The notes beneath the pieces are model-generated. The model made no database searches. It was not told where the DNA came from and worked only from the letters and a program-made list of their open reading frames with translations. Shown piece after piece: positions 55,225 through 64,000 of a DNA stretch of 64,000 nucleotides; positions within the stretch are counted from its first letter, which is position 1; each line of letters opens with the position of its first letter. The DNA is from Aplectana chamaeleonis. Its lineage: Eukaryota > Nematoda > Chromadorea > Rhabditida > Cosmocercidae. The position numbers and the translations under genes were made by a program. The stretch spans positions 1 through 64,000 of the forward strand of contig JAPDOI010000371.1 in NCBI GenBank assembly GCA_029168955.1, in the 5' to 3' direction.

Positions 55225-55773
55225 AGGTAGTGGTCACGATGAAAAACGTTATCGAAAAAACTACAAAAATCAGCTCAGATCTAAAACAGCCGAAAAACTA
55301 AGAAGGAAGCGGGGTGAAAAACCGGCTAGAATTAGAGATTCTAGGGCTCAAAGAAGCCAGTTCGTGCACAAGTGCACAGCGGCGACCAAAACGATCGCAG
55401 TCTCTTGCCGAGCAGTCAAAAATCATCGACATTAAGAGGAAGAAATAAATGCAAATTTACCTAATAAAAACAGTTGAGCAATGAAAGAAAGCACTCCAGT
55501 CAATGTTTGTGACTAGATGTGTACACAAATCCGAAGGATCATTGATTGAAATTCAGTTTCAAGCCAGTTGATGTTCTTGATATAAGAGGTCAACGATGCC
55601 GATGGTGTGGAGTGGGCTCGTCCACCATCAAAAGACAAGAAAGCTCAGGCTACAAATTCCGCCCAAAACTGTGGTTTTTTCGCGATTTTTTCTTTTAGGT
55701 TCTACTTCTCGAGACCCAGAAAAGGGTTTAGAGAGAGAAAGACGACAAGCATATCCGATCGCGACCACTGCCT
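55225..55773. mobile_element. MITE family 1, copy B
   Basis: Starts AGGTAGTGGTCACGATGAAA after TTAA (55221-55224) and ends GCGACCACTGCCT before TTAA (55774-55777). Same orientation and near-colinear with 41045-41582; copy B carries small extra segments. Confidence 0.9.
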
Positions 55774-55777
55774 TTAA

Positions 55778-56840
55778 GCGTCGAAACAACTAAACATGAG
55801 CAATGTCAGGGCGAAAAACTCTACCTACATCGCCCATGTGCTTCGGCAACTCTGCCCCCAAATACAAACTCGTCTAGAGTGATCGTTCGAATACCGTCAG
55901 TTTGGTTGTTTTTTTTTAATACATATAACAAGATTAGCGTTCTAGTACAAAATAGAAGAGTGCTACCTTCAAAACTTTTCCACGGGGGTTCTTGAGTTGC
56001 TGATCACGAGCCTGAGATTTTTTTGTCGGTCTTCCAATGTTTTTGACTCAATTCGTTCGAAGCTTCCCATTGAGGGAAAATTTGTGGGCAAAGCGCGTTT
56101 TTCGACGATTTCCGGAATGATACGATAGATATGGCTCAAACTGTTTTTTTAGGGGTCACTTCGGGTGTTTAAGGCGAACCTGAGGTCCGCCTATCGATCT
56201 CCGTCAGACCACGGTAGATTCCGGTGGTTATGCGGTAGTGTGGCCAATGTTTCAGAGTTTACTCAGAACTTCGCTGCGGGGGCCATTGGGGTGATGAATA
56301 CGAAATTAATGTTCATTCACTGATTTTTGAAATATGAATGTAGGTTTCCCCTCGAAATGGCATGGCTACCTAAAATAAATTAACTAAATTGTGGTGCGCG
56401 CGAAGCGCGCACCAAGATTTGGCTTTGATCTCTTCCCGCGCGGATGCCCTACAACGAGATCACCTATTCAGACTGTCACCAGAGGTATGAGCTGTACACC
56501 ATTCGATGCGCTGTACGAATTCACATATGTGTGCAAATTTTCATCTTAACTGGTCCCCGCTTTCTAAAGTTATGACCTCTCAAAGTACGCAGAAACGTTC
56601 TCCACTTCCGCCTCCGCCTCACCCTCCGTCCGTCGAATTCCATTTTCTTGGAAGGCGTGGACCAAATCGCTTGAAAATCTGTGACTAGAGGTAATCGGCC
56701 ACGGGAATGCCGAAAATAATTGAGAGAACTCACCATAATGACTTCCGGGCCCCTAGGGGGGGTTCAAACTCGGAAACCGGCCTCTCAAGATTAGTTTATA
56801 AAAATGACGGGTTTTTTCGTTATCAGTTATTGTTTTCTTA
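55778..56840. other. intergenic with one perfect hairpin
   Basis: GGTGCGCGC, loop GAA, GCGCGCACC at 56393-56413 forms a perfect 9-bp stem. No coding region recognised. Confidence 0.5.
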
Positions 56841-57123
56841 AGCGTCTTTCACAGTCTGCCGGACGACGCCGTCCGGTACGTTATAAGATAGGGCTGTGGC
56901 ATCGGTGCGGGCCGCAATTCGATGTCGTCCTACCGACGTCGCACTGCGGTGAAATCATTGACACGACGTCGGAGCAAGTTACCACGGGTCAAAACGTGTT
57001 GAATTCGCCTCATATTTTGTACAGGAGAGTCGGAACGGACGGTTGTTCACCGCAGCTTCCCTCGCACTGCGGCACTCTTATAACGTATCGGACGGCAACG
57101 TCCGGCAGACTGTGAAAGGCGCT
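56841..57123. mobile_element. 283-bp MITE with TTA duplication
   Basis: Ends AGCGTCTTTCACAGTCTGCC and GGCAGACTGTGAAAGGCGCT, with an inner extension (CCGGACG...CGTCCGG and TACGTTATAAGA) making inverted repeats of about 50 bp. TTA on both sides (56838-56840, 57124-57126). Similar style to, but different sequence from, the 32865 element. Confidence 0.88.
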
Positions 57124-57289
57124 TTAGAGACTCCACATAAACACCTTGCTCTCTAGGATGGTGTACTCTAAACGTCTAGCTCGGAAGAGGACGCTGTGCG
57201 GGAGGGATGCTTTGAGCGCAGCGCGTGTTCGGCCCCGGTCATGATTGGATGAGCCGACGTCTCCAGCCCGGTCGATACACACAGAATGC

Positions 57290-57782
57290 ATACACACAGA
57301 ATCGATACACACACACACGGAAATGGGATGCAAAAATCACTCGGTGTATCCCCCGCACCCCCAACACCCACCCGGTCGATACGTATGAACAACATGGTGA
57401 GGTGAAGCTGAGAAAATCACTCGGTGTATCCCTCCAACACCCCCGCACCCCCAACACCCCCAACACCCACCCGGTCGATACGTATTCGAAGTGATGGAGT
57501 GAGGTTGAGAAAATCACTCGATGTATCCGACGCGGTCGATATCCATTCTTTACGTGGATGAGAAAATCAGCGGGTGGGCGGGCCAATGATAAAACATTGC
57601 GTATCACTAGAAAGCTAACCTTACTGCTACCTCCGTGACTTAACCATACTCTCCTTCACTATTTCTCTGAACAGGTGCAATCCTGTTGGCCACGTAATCA
57701 TCGTCATATCTAGTTGGATACACCGAGTGATTTTCTCAACCTCACTCCATCATTTAAAACATACGTATCGACCGGGTGGGTG
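57290..57782. repeat. ~80-95-bp minisatellite with inverted copy
   Basis: The block GAAAATCACTCGGTGTATCC (first copy AAAAATCACTC) recurs near 57333, 57412 and 57508, each with CACCCGGTCGATACGTAT-like and CCCCCGCACCCCCAACACCC segments. At 57716-57782 the same block appears in reverse complement (GGATACACCGAGTGATTTTC ... ATACGTATCGACCGGGTGGG). Confidence 0.82.
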
Positions 57783-57876
57783 TTAGGGGGTGTTGAGGAG
57801 TGCGGGGGCGGGTGTTGAGGGGAGTCGGTGGGTTACAGATGCAAATAGCACCAACTCTGACCGGGGCCTTCGTTTC

Positions 57877-58971
57877 ATGCGCACCATCGATAAGGCGTCG
57901 CAGGGTGTGCTGAAGTGTCGGTTGACTATGCAAGACCAAAGTAGGAGTACGCAGGACATCATGGAGCGCGTGCAGGACCCCAATAGGGGTGCGCAGGACG
58001 TCGTAGAATTTGTGCAGGACCTCAGTAGGGTTGTGCAGGACGTCGTAAATTGTGTGCAGGACCTCAGTAGGAGTGTACAGGACATCATGGAACGTGTGCA
58101 GGACCCCAGCAGGGTTGTGCAGGACGTCGTAGATTGCGTGCAGGACCTCAGTAAGAGTGATCAGGACGTCGTAGAATGTGAGCAGGGCCTCAGTAGGAAT
58201 GTGCAGGACATCATGGAACGCGTGCAGTACCTGAGCAGAGGTGTGCAGGACATCATGGGACGTGTGCAGGACCCCAGTAGGGGTGTGCAGGACGTCATAG
58301 AATGTGTGCAGGACCTCAGTAGGAGTGTGCAGGACATCATGGAACGTGTGCAGGATCTCAGTAGTGGTGTGCAGGACGTCATGGAACGTGTGCAGGAGCC
58401 GAGCAGAGGTGAGCAGAACATCATGGAACGAGTGCAGGGCCTCAGTAAGAGTGTGCAGGACATCATGGAACGTGTGCAGGATCTCAGTAGTGGTGTGCAG
58501 GACGTCATGGAACGTGTGCAGGAGTCGAGCAGAGGTGTGCAGAACATCATGGGACGTGTGCAGGACCCCAGTAGGGGTGTGCACGACGTCGTAGAATGTG
58601 TGCAGGGCCTCAGTAGGAATGTGCAGGACATCATGGAACGTGTGCAGGACCCGAGCAGAGGTGTGCAGGACATCATGGGACGTGTGCAGGACCCCAGTAG
58701 GGGTGTGCAGGACGTCGTAGAATGTGTGCAGGACCTCAGTAGGAGTGTGCAGGACATCATGGAGCCTGTGCAGGATCTCAGTAGTGGTGTGCAGGACGTC
58801 ATGGAACGTGTGCAGGAGCCGAGCAGAGGTGTGCAGAACATCATGAAACGAGTACAGGGCCCCAAAACAGGTGTGCAGGACGTAGTAGATAGTGTGCAGG
58901 ACCTCAGTAGGAGTGTGCAAGACATCATGGAACGTGGGCAGGACCCTGTAGGTGTGTGCAGGACGTCATAG
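57877..58971 (+). CDS. possible repetitive coiled-coil protein over the 42-bp array
   Basis: From an ATG near 57877 (MRTIDKASQGVLKCRLTM) the frame stays open for about 360 codons through the array and stops at 58971 after a small deletion shifts frame. Between units the frequent change AGTAGG to AGCAGA keeps Ser-Arg in this frame but turns Pro-Thr into Ser-Ala on the minus strand, which slightly favours this frame. Minus-strand frames of 388 and 255 codons are also open, there is no recognisable promoter or flanking domain, and stop-free units arise by chance. I therefore rate expression as uncertain. Confidence 0.3.
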   Translation: MRTIDKASQGVLKCRLTMQDQSRSTQDIMERVQDPNRGAQDVVEFVQDLSRVVQDVVNCVQDLSRSVQDIMERVQDPSRVVQDVVDCVQDLSKSDQDVVECEQGLSRNVQDIMERVQYLSRGVQDIMGRVQDPSRGVQDVIECVQDLSRSVQDIMERVQDLSSGVQDVMERVQEPSRGEQNIMERVQGLSKSVQDIMERVQDLSSGVQDVMERVQESSRGVQNIMGRVQDPSRGVHDVVECVQGLSRNVQDIMERVQDPSRGVQDIMGRVQDPSRGVQDVVECVQDLSRSVQDIMEPVQDLSSGVQDVMERVQEPSRGVQNIMKRVQGPKTGVQDVVDSVQDLSRSVQDIMERGQDPVGVCRTS

Positions 58972-59036
58972 AGCGTGTGCAGGACCCCAGTAGGGGTGTG
59001 CAGGATATCAGGTAATGTGTGCAGGACCTCAGTAGG
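57931..59036 (+). repeat. 42-bp tandem array encoding two-heptad repeats
   Basis: About 26 copies of a 42-bp unit made of two related 21-bp halves, GTGCAGGACCTCAGTAGGAG(T) and GTGCAGGACATCATGGAACG(T). The unit has no stop in several frames on both strands. In the plus frame it reads VQDLSRSVQDIMER, i.e. heptads with V at a and L/I/V at d, a near-ideal coiled-coil pattern. The array ends directly at the BEL LTR (59039). Confidence 0.93.
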
Positions 59037-59038
59037 TG

Positions 59039-59226
59039 TGCTAGTTCGGCTGTTGTGCTGCCACGCGGGTCTGACGAATGCTTTATTGAATACCTACTTG
59101 GCTCATTCGAGCCTTTATATAGCCGCTCACGGCTTAGCAACAAGGTCACGTATTTATTATTCACTATCTTCACTGTTGATACTTGTCTTCATTCGCTTCT
59201 AATCCATTGCTAGTGCAGTGGTTGCA
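59039..59226 (-). repeat. BEL/Pao 3' LTR with TATA box and poly(A) signal
   Basis: Minus-strand sequence downstream of the BEL pol frame. It can be bounded as TGCAACC...CTAGCA. It contains TATATAAA (59114-59121) followed about 30 bases later by AATAAA (59082-59087), the order expected for U3/R of an LTR. The pol frame's stop lies just inside it. The 5' LTR is outside the window, so the edges (about 188 bp) are inferred from TG...CA only. Confidence 0.6.
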
Positions 59227-60759
59227 CTATACTCCGCGGCCCAGAAACGGTGTGATGTTGACGGCTTGTGTCTTGCTGCCTGCTGATGGGAGGATGCTGA
59301 TTTCATTTCGGTGATTGTAGGCTTGGAGGAGTATGACGGCAGGATGGACGATGAGGCTTGTCGAACACTGAGGAGTTTCAGTATTCTTGCTGGTGCGCAC
59401 TTGTGGGGCTCTTTCTTGTTTTGCAGAGTTTGGAGCCGTATTGGTGATTCGGTTCCCTTGGATTGGGAACGAAGCGACGGAGTAATGTGAACAAAGTTCA
59501 CCGTAGACGGGGGAAAGGGAGAGGGCTTCAGTATTCTTGTATTCACTGAAGCTGGGTGTTTCGTTGAGCAGTGACGAGGTGGTGTAGTGGGAGATAAACG
59601 GTGGATAAGTGATGACGGAGAGGAAGGGAGACGGTGGGTAAGGCATGGTGGAGAGGAACGAGGGCGGGAAAGGGAAATGGAATGGGAAGGTGGATGGCTC
59701 AACGTCGTTGATGCTCCGGCCTCTTGTGAAAACTTCTTCTCGCACGCCAGCAGGTTCTCTTGGGAAAGGTTCCCATTCCGCAGTGGAAAGGTGATCCTAG
59801 TGCTTGCGTAAGCGACATCAGCTTGATTATTCGATCCTGATTTGCGTCTTGTGTGTGAACGAGATCGTAAGTTGTAGTGATGTCCTCTTTGCGCTTTATC
59901 ATGTTCGGAATCGAAGTCTTCGCGTTGGGTTGAGTTCGGAGTGGCCAGTTCAACAATATCGTTCTTTGTCGGTTCTCCTATTTCGAAAGGTACTAGAAGA
60001 TTGACCGGTCGACGTATGGTTCGTCCATTTGGTAGTTGAAGTTCTGCTTCTCGTACAACATTATTGGCTGACTGTAGCAACTTGATGATTCTTCCCATTT
60101 TCCAGGAATTCCGAGGTATTACTGCGTCCATTACTAGCACTACGGTCCCAACAGTTGGAACCTTGTTGGTGCCACGTTTGTTGTTGATTTCAAGCTTATG
60201 TGCTTCGCGTAAGCTGGTTAAGTAGTGATGACTCCAAATACTCCAGAACATTTCAGTTAATTGATGACTCGATCTGAGGGCGTCTTCTGTTTGCTTTCGA
60301 GTCTGTAGTGCGACTGCTTCGTTTGGTGGGAGGTAGTCCTTGTCATCTGCATCGGTTTCCATGTGTTCAATAGGATATGTGATTATTATATCGCGTTGGA
60401 TGAAGTTTATGGGACGTAACGTGGGGTTCTCTTCCCATCTTTCTTCTTGGTATGTGAGAGGCCTGCTGTTGAGGCTTCCCTCAATCTCTACCAGTAGCGT
60501 CTCCAGAACTTCCTGTGTTGGAATCGTCCGTTGTATAGTTTTGTGAAGACTGTGTTTGGTCGACTTTATCAGTCTCTCGTAAAGAGCTCCCTGCCACGGA
60601 GCGTATGGTGTTATTGTCTTCCAGACAATTCCTTTCGTGGCCATTGTTTGCTTCAACGACATGTCATTTATCACAGGAATTACTGCTTCTCGAAAAATTT
60701 CCTCTCCAAGCATGAAGTTGGGAGCATTATCTGATGTTATGCTCGATGGAATCCCAAAA
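59199..60759 (-). pseudogene. pol: BEL/Pao pol continuation: integrase core C-part and tail (frameshifted)
   Basis: In the next frame the integrase resumes with GIPSSITSDNAPNFMLGEEI (second Asp), WKTITPYAPWQGALYERLIK (catalytic Glu) and the C-terminal domain VGTVVLVMDAVIPRNSWKMG (DUF5641-like). About 230 residues of Ser/Pro/Thr-rich low-complexity tail follow (e.g. RHCSTKHPASVNTR), with no membrane span, so not an obvious envelope protein. The stop at 59199-59201 lies in the LTR. Apart from the single frameshift near 60760 the frame is intact, so the copy is young or only recently disabled; a sequencing error or programmed frameshift cannot be excluded, though the location inside the catalytic core argues against programming. 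Confidence 0.87.
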
Positions 60760-63700
60760 GAATCGGCGTAGTGCGAGCAGAAGATGATAAGTAGTCATAT
60801 CTGGTACAAGTTCTAGATGAAGTAGTCGTGTTACTGTACATGTAAGTATGATTCCATATACTTTCACGGTTTCATCATAGCGTTTGGCGGAAATTGGTCC
60901 GAAGTAGTCGATTCCGATGTTCTCAAATGGTCTTGTTCTTTGTACTCGCCGTGACGGAAGGTCGTCCATCTCCGGGTACTTGTAAGGGAGATTATTCATC
61001 TTTTGGCAAGGTACACATCGAGTCACCGCTTTGCGAACCATCTGCCTGAGCTTCGGAATCCAAAACCGTTCTCTGACACGTGATATCGTTTGCCCAATTC
61101 CACAGTGGAATTTCGAGTGGGCATTCTCCACAATAATTTGAGCGAACTGCGTTTTAGTGGCGATGAGGTACGGTTGTTTGGTGTTGAATGGAAGATTAGA
61201 ATTACCAAGGCGGCCTTGGCAACGCAGAATTCCGTGCTTGTCTTCCTTGAGTTTTAGCTGCTTCAGTGCTGCTCTTTTTGCTGAAGGAATGTGAACCTTT
61301 TGGTGGTTTCGTATAAGAACGCGAAGGGCCGCCTCAAGTTCAGTAGCTGTGACGTATGGGAGTGAATCCATTGAACGTAGCTCTGGTATTGTCCGCTCAA
61401 TGCGCTCTCGAAGGTTGCTTCTTGTCCGTGAGGTAAGCAGCTTCACGAAGCGTAGAACGTATGCTACTACTTTTTGGCTAGAGATGAGCTGATTGTTCCG
61501 TTTCCAATCCAGTAAATCCGATAGATTAAAGTTTGATGATGATGATAGGACACAAGTCTCTTGCTCAGCGTCTGATCGTATGGTGAAGAGTCGACATTCT
61601 TTGGTCCATTCTAGGGTAGGCTTCTGTATGAAAGAAGGTCCAGTCCACCAAAAGTGCTCCTCGAATTCTGCTTTTCGCAGGCCTCTTGTCGCGCAATCGG
61701 CTGGATTCTCGGTGGTGTTGATGTATCCAAAGCGAATGGGTTGTTGGATTTCCGCGACAAGTTTCTTTATTTCTCGTATTCGATTTTTCACTAGTGCTCC
61801 GACAGGCCTTTCCTTAAGATTTGCAATCCAACTTAGTGCGATTTCGGAGTCGAAAAAAACAACTATTTCTTGGAAGCTTGTTCGATCCTTGATTGCCTTG
61901 TATACTGAGTGTGTTAATCTGATTGCCATAGTAAGTGCATTTAACTCGAGCTTCGGTATTGTTGGATTTTCTTTCACGGATGGTAACTTTGTTTTCGCAA
62001 CTATCAAATGCGATCCATCTTCAGAAACTATATATGCGCAGGCTGCCATTGCGTTTTGGCTAGCGTCGGAGAACAGAACCAGTCGTGTAGGAGTGCTGAT
62101 TTGCGAGACTTTCCTTGGCAGTCGGCATTGAAAATCGTCAGCTCCTTCCACGATGCTTTTCCAACACTCTTGATGCTTATGTGAGAGAGATGTGTCCCAG
62201 TCGCAGTTAAATTTCCACAGTTGTTGTAGGAATCGTTTACCATGCAGGGTAATTGGTGATAGCCATCCGAGTGGGTCATAGATAGCTGCAACTTGTTCAG
62301 AAATTGTGCGCTTAGTAGCTTTCTCCTTGGTTGGATATTTGCACGACAGTAAAAACGAGTCTTCTTTTGAATCCCATAATATTCCGAGGACCTTTTGAAC
62401 TGGATTTCTGCTCAAATCTTTCTCGGCAATTCGGTCTTCTAGCTCCATGCTATTGGAGAGAAATTCTCTGAGGTTCATGTTCATCTCTTCGAAGAGTGTT
62501 TTCGATTCTCTGTACAGGTGGAAAGCTCTTTCGCTTGATTCGGTTGCCACTACGACGTTGTCTACATATGTATTCTTCTCGATCTCTTGTGGTACCTCAG
62601 GGTTTGCTGAGTGGTGCAGTAGAAGATACTTGATCGTTCCTGCGAGTAGAAACGGTGAGCAGATAAGACCGAAGGTAACACGGCTGAAGCTGTAGACGAC
62701 AATGTTCTTGGAAGTAACTGGCTTGGTAGGGTCTCGCAGCCAAAGGAATCGCGTGGCGTCTCTGTCTTGTTTATGCAGTCGTACTTGAAGAAACGCCTTC
62801 TCGACGTCACTGGTCACAGCGACATTGCCGATTCGGAATCGAAGAAGGATGTCGCAAAGCTTCGGTAGTATTACTGGTCCACGGTGGAGTACGTCGTTGA
62901 GCGATGGAGCGTTCTTTAGATGGGCAGATGCGTCGAACACAATTCGTAGTTTTGTTGTGTGTTTATGCGGAGTTATTACGGCGTGGTGGGTTAAGTAGTG
63001 CACGATATCACCATCAGGCTTCTTTGCTTCCTCAACTTCTTCTATAATTCCTAGGTCAAGTTGAGTCTGTATTGTTTCCTGGTACTGTTGCAGTACTGCT
63101 GGATCGTTGAGTAACTTCGTAGTTGTTGCTTGCAGACGGCGTACACCTAGGCCTCTGTTGTCCGGTAACTGTTTGGCTTCGCTTGTCCATGGTAAACGTA
63201 CATGGTACCCGTTCTCTTTTCTTTCTACAGTCTGCTCAAAAGTCTTCCAAACGGCCGCGTCTGTCAGCTGACGCTCCTCGGCGATAGGTCCCACGAATTT
63301 CTCAACTCCTGACGATTCGAACTTGCAGAAGTCCTCCCACGATTGGGAATTTTCGTCAAGATCTGCTACCACACTTGTTCTGTGCACGGTTGTTTTGCGA
63401 GTTATATTGCTGCTTCCCGTGCGATTACTGTTGCATCCAGCTACCAGATATCCCAATTTGGATGGGATGAGTTGTAATCCTGACGGAAGAGTGTACAGGG
63501 GTGCCAGCCCATGTTTCAGTAGTGAGAACATGTCAGCACATCCAAGAAGAATTTGTGGACGAATCTCCTTTGAGAAAGGCTTGATTGAGAGTTGAAGATC
63601 GTTGTCACATATGAACCGTTTGTCTTCGAGGCAGAGGCTGCTACGGTGTAACGAATTTGTGAGCGTGTCGATCCTGTTTACCGAGAAAGAGTGGGGTGCC

Positions 63701-64000
63701 CCAGTGGCATCCCACATCTGCAGAATAGTGATTCCGCATGTCTTGACCGTAGATTTCTGAGATCCGAAGGTGTTGATGTTTAATCGAGTGGAGTGAACAT
63801 CTTTTAGCCGAAGTTGCTCAGCCAAATCGTTGCTTATGAACGAACGATCGGCTCCTGAGTCGAGCATTACGTAGACTGGTTCCAGCCGTTGAGTTGATAG
63901 ATTAAGCACTTGTGCTTGTCCTGCGAGAATAAAGATATCTGCATCTTCGTTCGCGTGTAGTCTTGAATTGGAAAACGTGATCTTCTCTCTGTGGTCTTCG
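60727..64000 (-). CDS. pol: BEL/Pao pol, protease-RT-RNase H-integrase N-part (partial at edge)
   Basis: Open minus-strand frame entering from the window edge (upstream gag not visible). Counting from codon 63909: aspartic protease DSGA at 17-20; BEL signature LPSGLQLIPSKLGYL at 141-155; RT with VTSDVEKAF (D368) and YVDN (448-451) instead of the more usual YVDD; RNase H with D615 (FSDAS), E655 (KLELNA), D687 (FFDSE) and D738 (NPADCATRG); integrase H2C2 zinc site (H931, H935, C965, C968) and first catalytic Asp at 1001 (IDYFGP). All catalytic positions before 1050 are present. The frame ends at 60727 because of a frameshift near 60760, just before the second integrase aspartate. Its product copies the element's RNA and inserts it. 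Confidence 0.9.
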   Translation of the reverse strand, partial: EDHREKITFSNSRLHANEDADIFILAGQAQVLNLSTQRLEPVYVMLDSGADRSFISNDLAEQLRLKDVHSTRLNINTFGSQKSTVKTCGITILQMWDATGAPHSFSVNRIDTLTNSLHRSSLCLEDKRFICDNDLQLSIKPFSKEIRPQILLGCADMFSLLKHGLAPLYTLPSGLQLIPSKLGYLVAGCNSNRTGSSNITRKTTVHRTSVVADLDENSQSWEDFCKFESSGVEKFVGPIAEERQLTDAAVWKTFEQTVERKENGYHVRLPWTSEAKQLPDNRGLGVRRLQATTTKLLNDPAVLQQYQETIQTQLDLGIIEEVEEAKKPDGDIVHYLTHHAVITPHKHTTKLRIVFDASAHLKNAPSLNDVLHRGPVILPKLCDILLRFRIGNVAVTSDVEKAFLQVRLHKQDRDATRFLWLRDPTKPVTSKNIVVYSFSRVTFGLICSPFLLAGTIKYLLLHHSANPEVPQEIEKNTYVDNVVVATESSERAFHLYRESKTLFEEMNMNLREFLSNSMELEDRIAEKDLSRNPVQKVLGILWDSKEDSFLLSCKYPTKEKATKRTISEQVAAIYDPLGWLSPITLHGKRFLQQLWKFNCDWDTSLSHKHQECWKSIVEGADDFQCRLPRKVSQISTPTRLVLFSDASQNAMAACAYIVSEDGSHLIVAKTKLPSVKENPTIPKLELNALTMAIRLTHSVYKAIKDRTSFQEIVVFFDSEIALSWIANLKERPVGALVKNRIREIKKLVAEIQQPIRFGYINTTENPADCATRGLRKAEFEEHFWWTGPSFIQKPTLEWTKECRLFTIRSDAEQETCVLSSSSNFNLSDLLDWKRNNQLISSQKVVAYVLRFVKLLTSRTRSNLRERIERTIPELRSMDSLPYVTATELEAALRVLIRNHQKVHIPSAKRAALKQLKLKEDKHGILRCQGRLGNSNLPFNTKQPYLIATKTQFAQIIVENAHSKFHCGIGQTISRVRERFWIPKLRQMVRKAVTRCVPCQKMNNLPYKYPEMDDLPSRRVQRTRPFENIGIDYFGPISAKRYDETVKVYGIILTCTVTRLLHLELVPDMTTYHLLLALRRFFWDSIEHNIR

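Noticed and set aside
57754..58928. Minus-strand frames of 388 and 255 codons over the 42-bp array
   Set aside because: Open because the unit has no stops; unit differences are more often silent in the plus frame. Not excluded, but not annotated as genes.
59199..59950. Envelope gene in the BEL 3' tail
   Set aside because: Ser/Pro/Thr-rich and charged, with no hydrophobic membrane segment or Cys pattern.

Overview
The window looks like a repeat-dense piece of a nematode chromosome, probably from the clade of rhabditid/strongylid (hookworm-like) worms. The evidence is the mix of BEL/Pao, Penelope-like, RTE-type LINE and Tc5-type elements, introns of about 65-80 bp in the transposase, and the short TTTTCAG/TTTCAG 3' splice sites in the host gene. 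There is no bacterial-style gene organisation. Coordinates were read by eye, so repeat edges may be off by a few bases.

Layout. (1) Positions 1-15480 are one 37-bp satellite/minisatellite array, with a 223-bp higher-order repeat (six monomers plus one base) at about 720-2940. (2) 15712-18990 is a decayed BEL/Pao element (gag with three zinc knuckles, protease, start of RT). A 1.1-kb TIR element splits it, and a 2.36-kb Tc5-like transposon (19122-21478, TCA target duplication, ~449-bp TIRs) sits at its 3' side. (3) 21730-22660 holds a coiled-coil pseudogene and an antisense LINE endonuclease fragment. (4) 22861-23515 has a large inverted repeat beside a small head-to-head outlier of the 37-bp satellite. 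(5) 24293-25680 is a 5'-truncated Penelope-like element (YIDD reverse transcriptase plus GIY-YIG endonuclease), interrupted right after YIDD by a 133-bp near-perfect palindrome.

(6) The main host feature is a split gene on the minus strand. Seven exons (46893 down to 28560) have matching splice phases at every junction and read as one protein segment of about 265 residues. One intron is 11.6 kb and another about 3.9 kb. Both, and the 1.7-kb intron between them, are stuffed with MITEs from several families, recognisable by TTAA, TTA/TAA or TA target duplications. (7) 46.9-57.2 kb is mostly non-coding with further MITEs and one candidate 3'-terminal exon on the minus strand (52777-52974).

(8) 57.3-57.8 kb has a ~95-bp minisatellite with an inverted copy. 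It leads into a 42-bp (14-codon, two-heptad) tandem array at 57931-59036, open in several frames on both strands. (9) 59039-64000 is a second, much better preserved BEL/Pao element on the minus strand: a short LTR with TATA box and AATAAA, and a pol covering protease, RT, RNase H and integrase. It has one frameshift in the integrase core and runs off the window edge before gag.

The genes do not form a pathway. The biology here is a long-intron host gene surrounded by, and filled with, mobile elements that have repeatedly inserted into each other.
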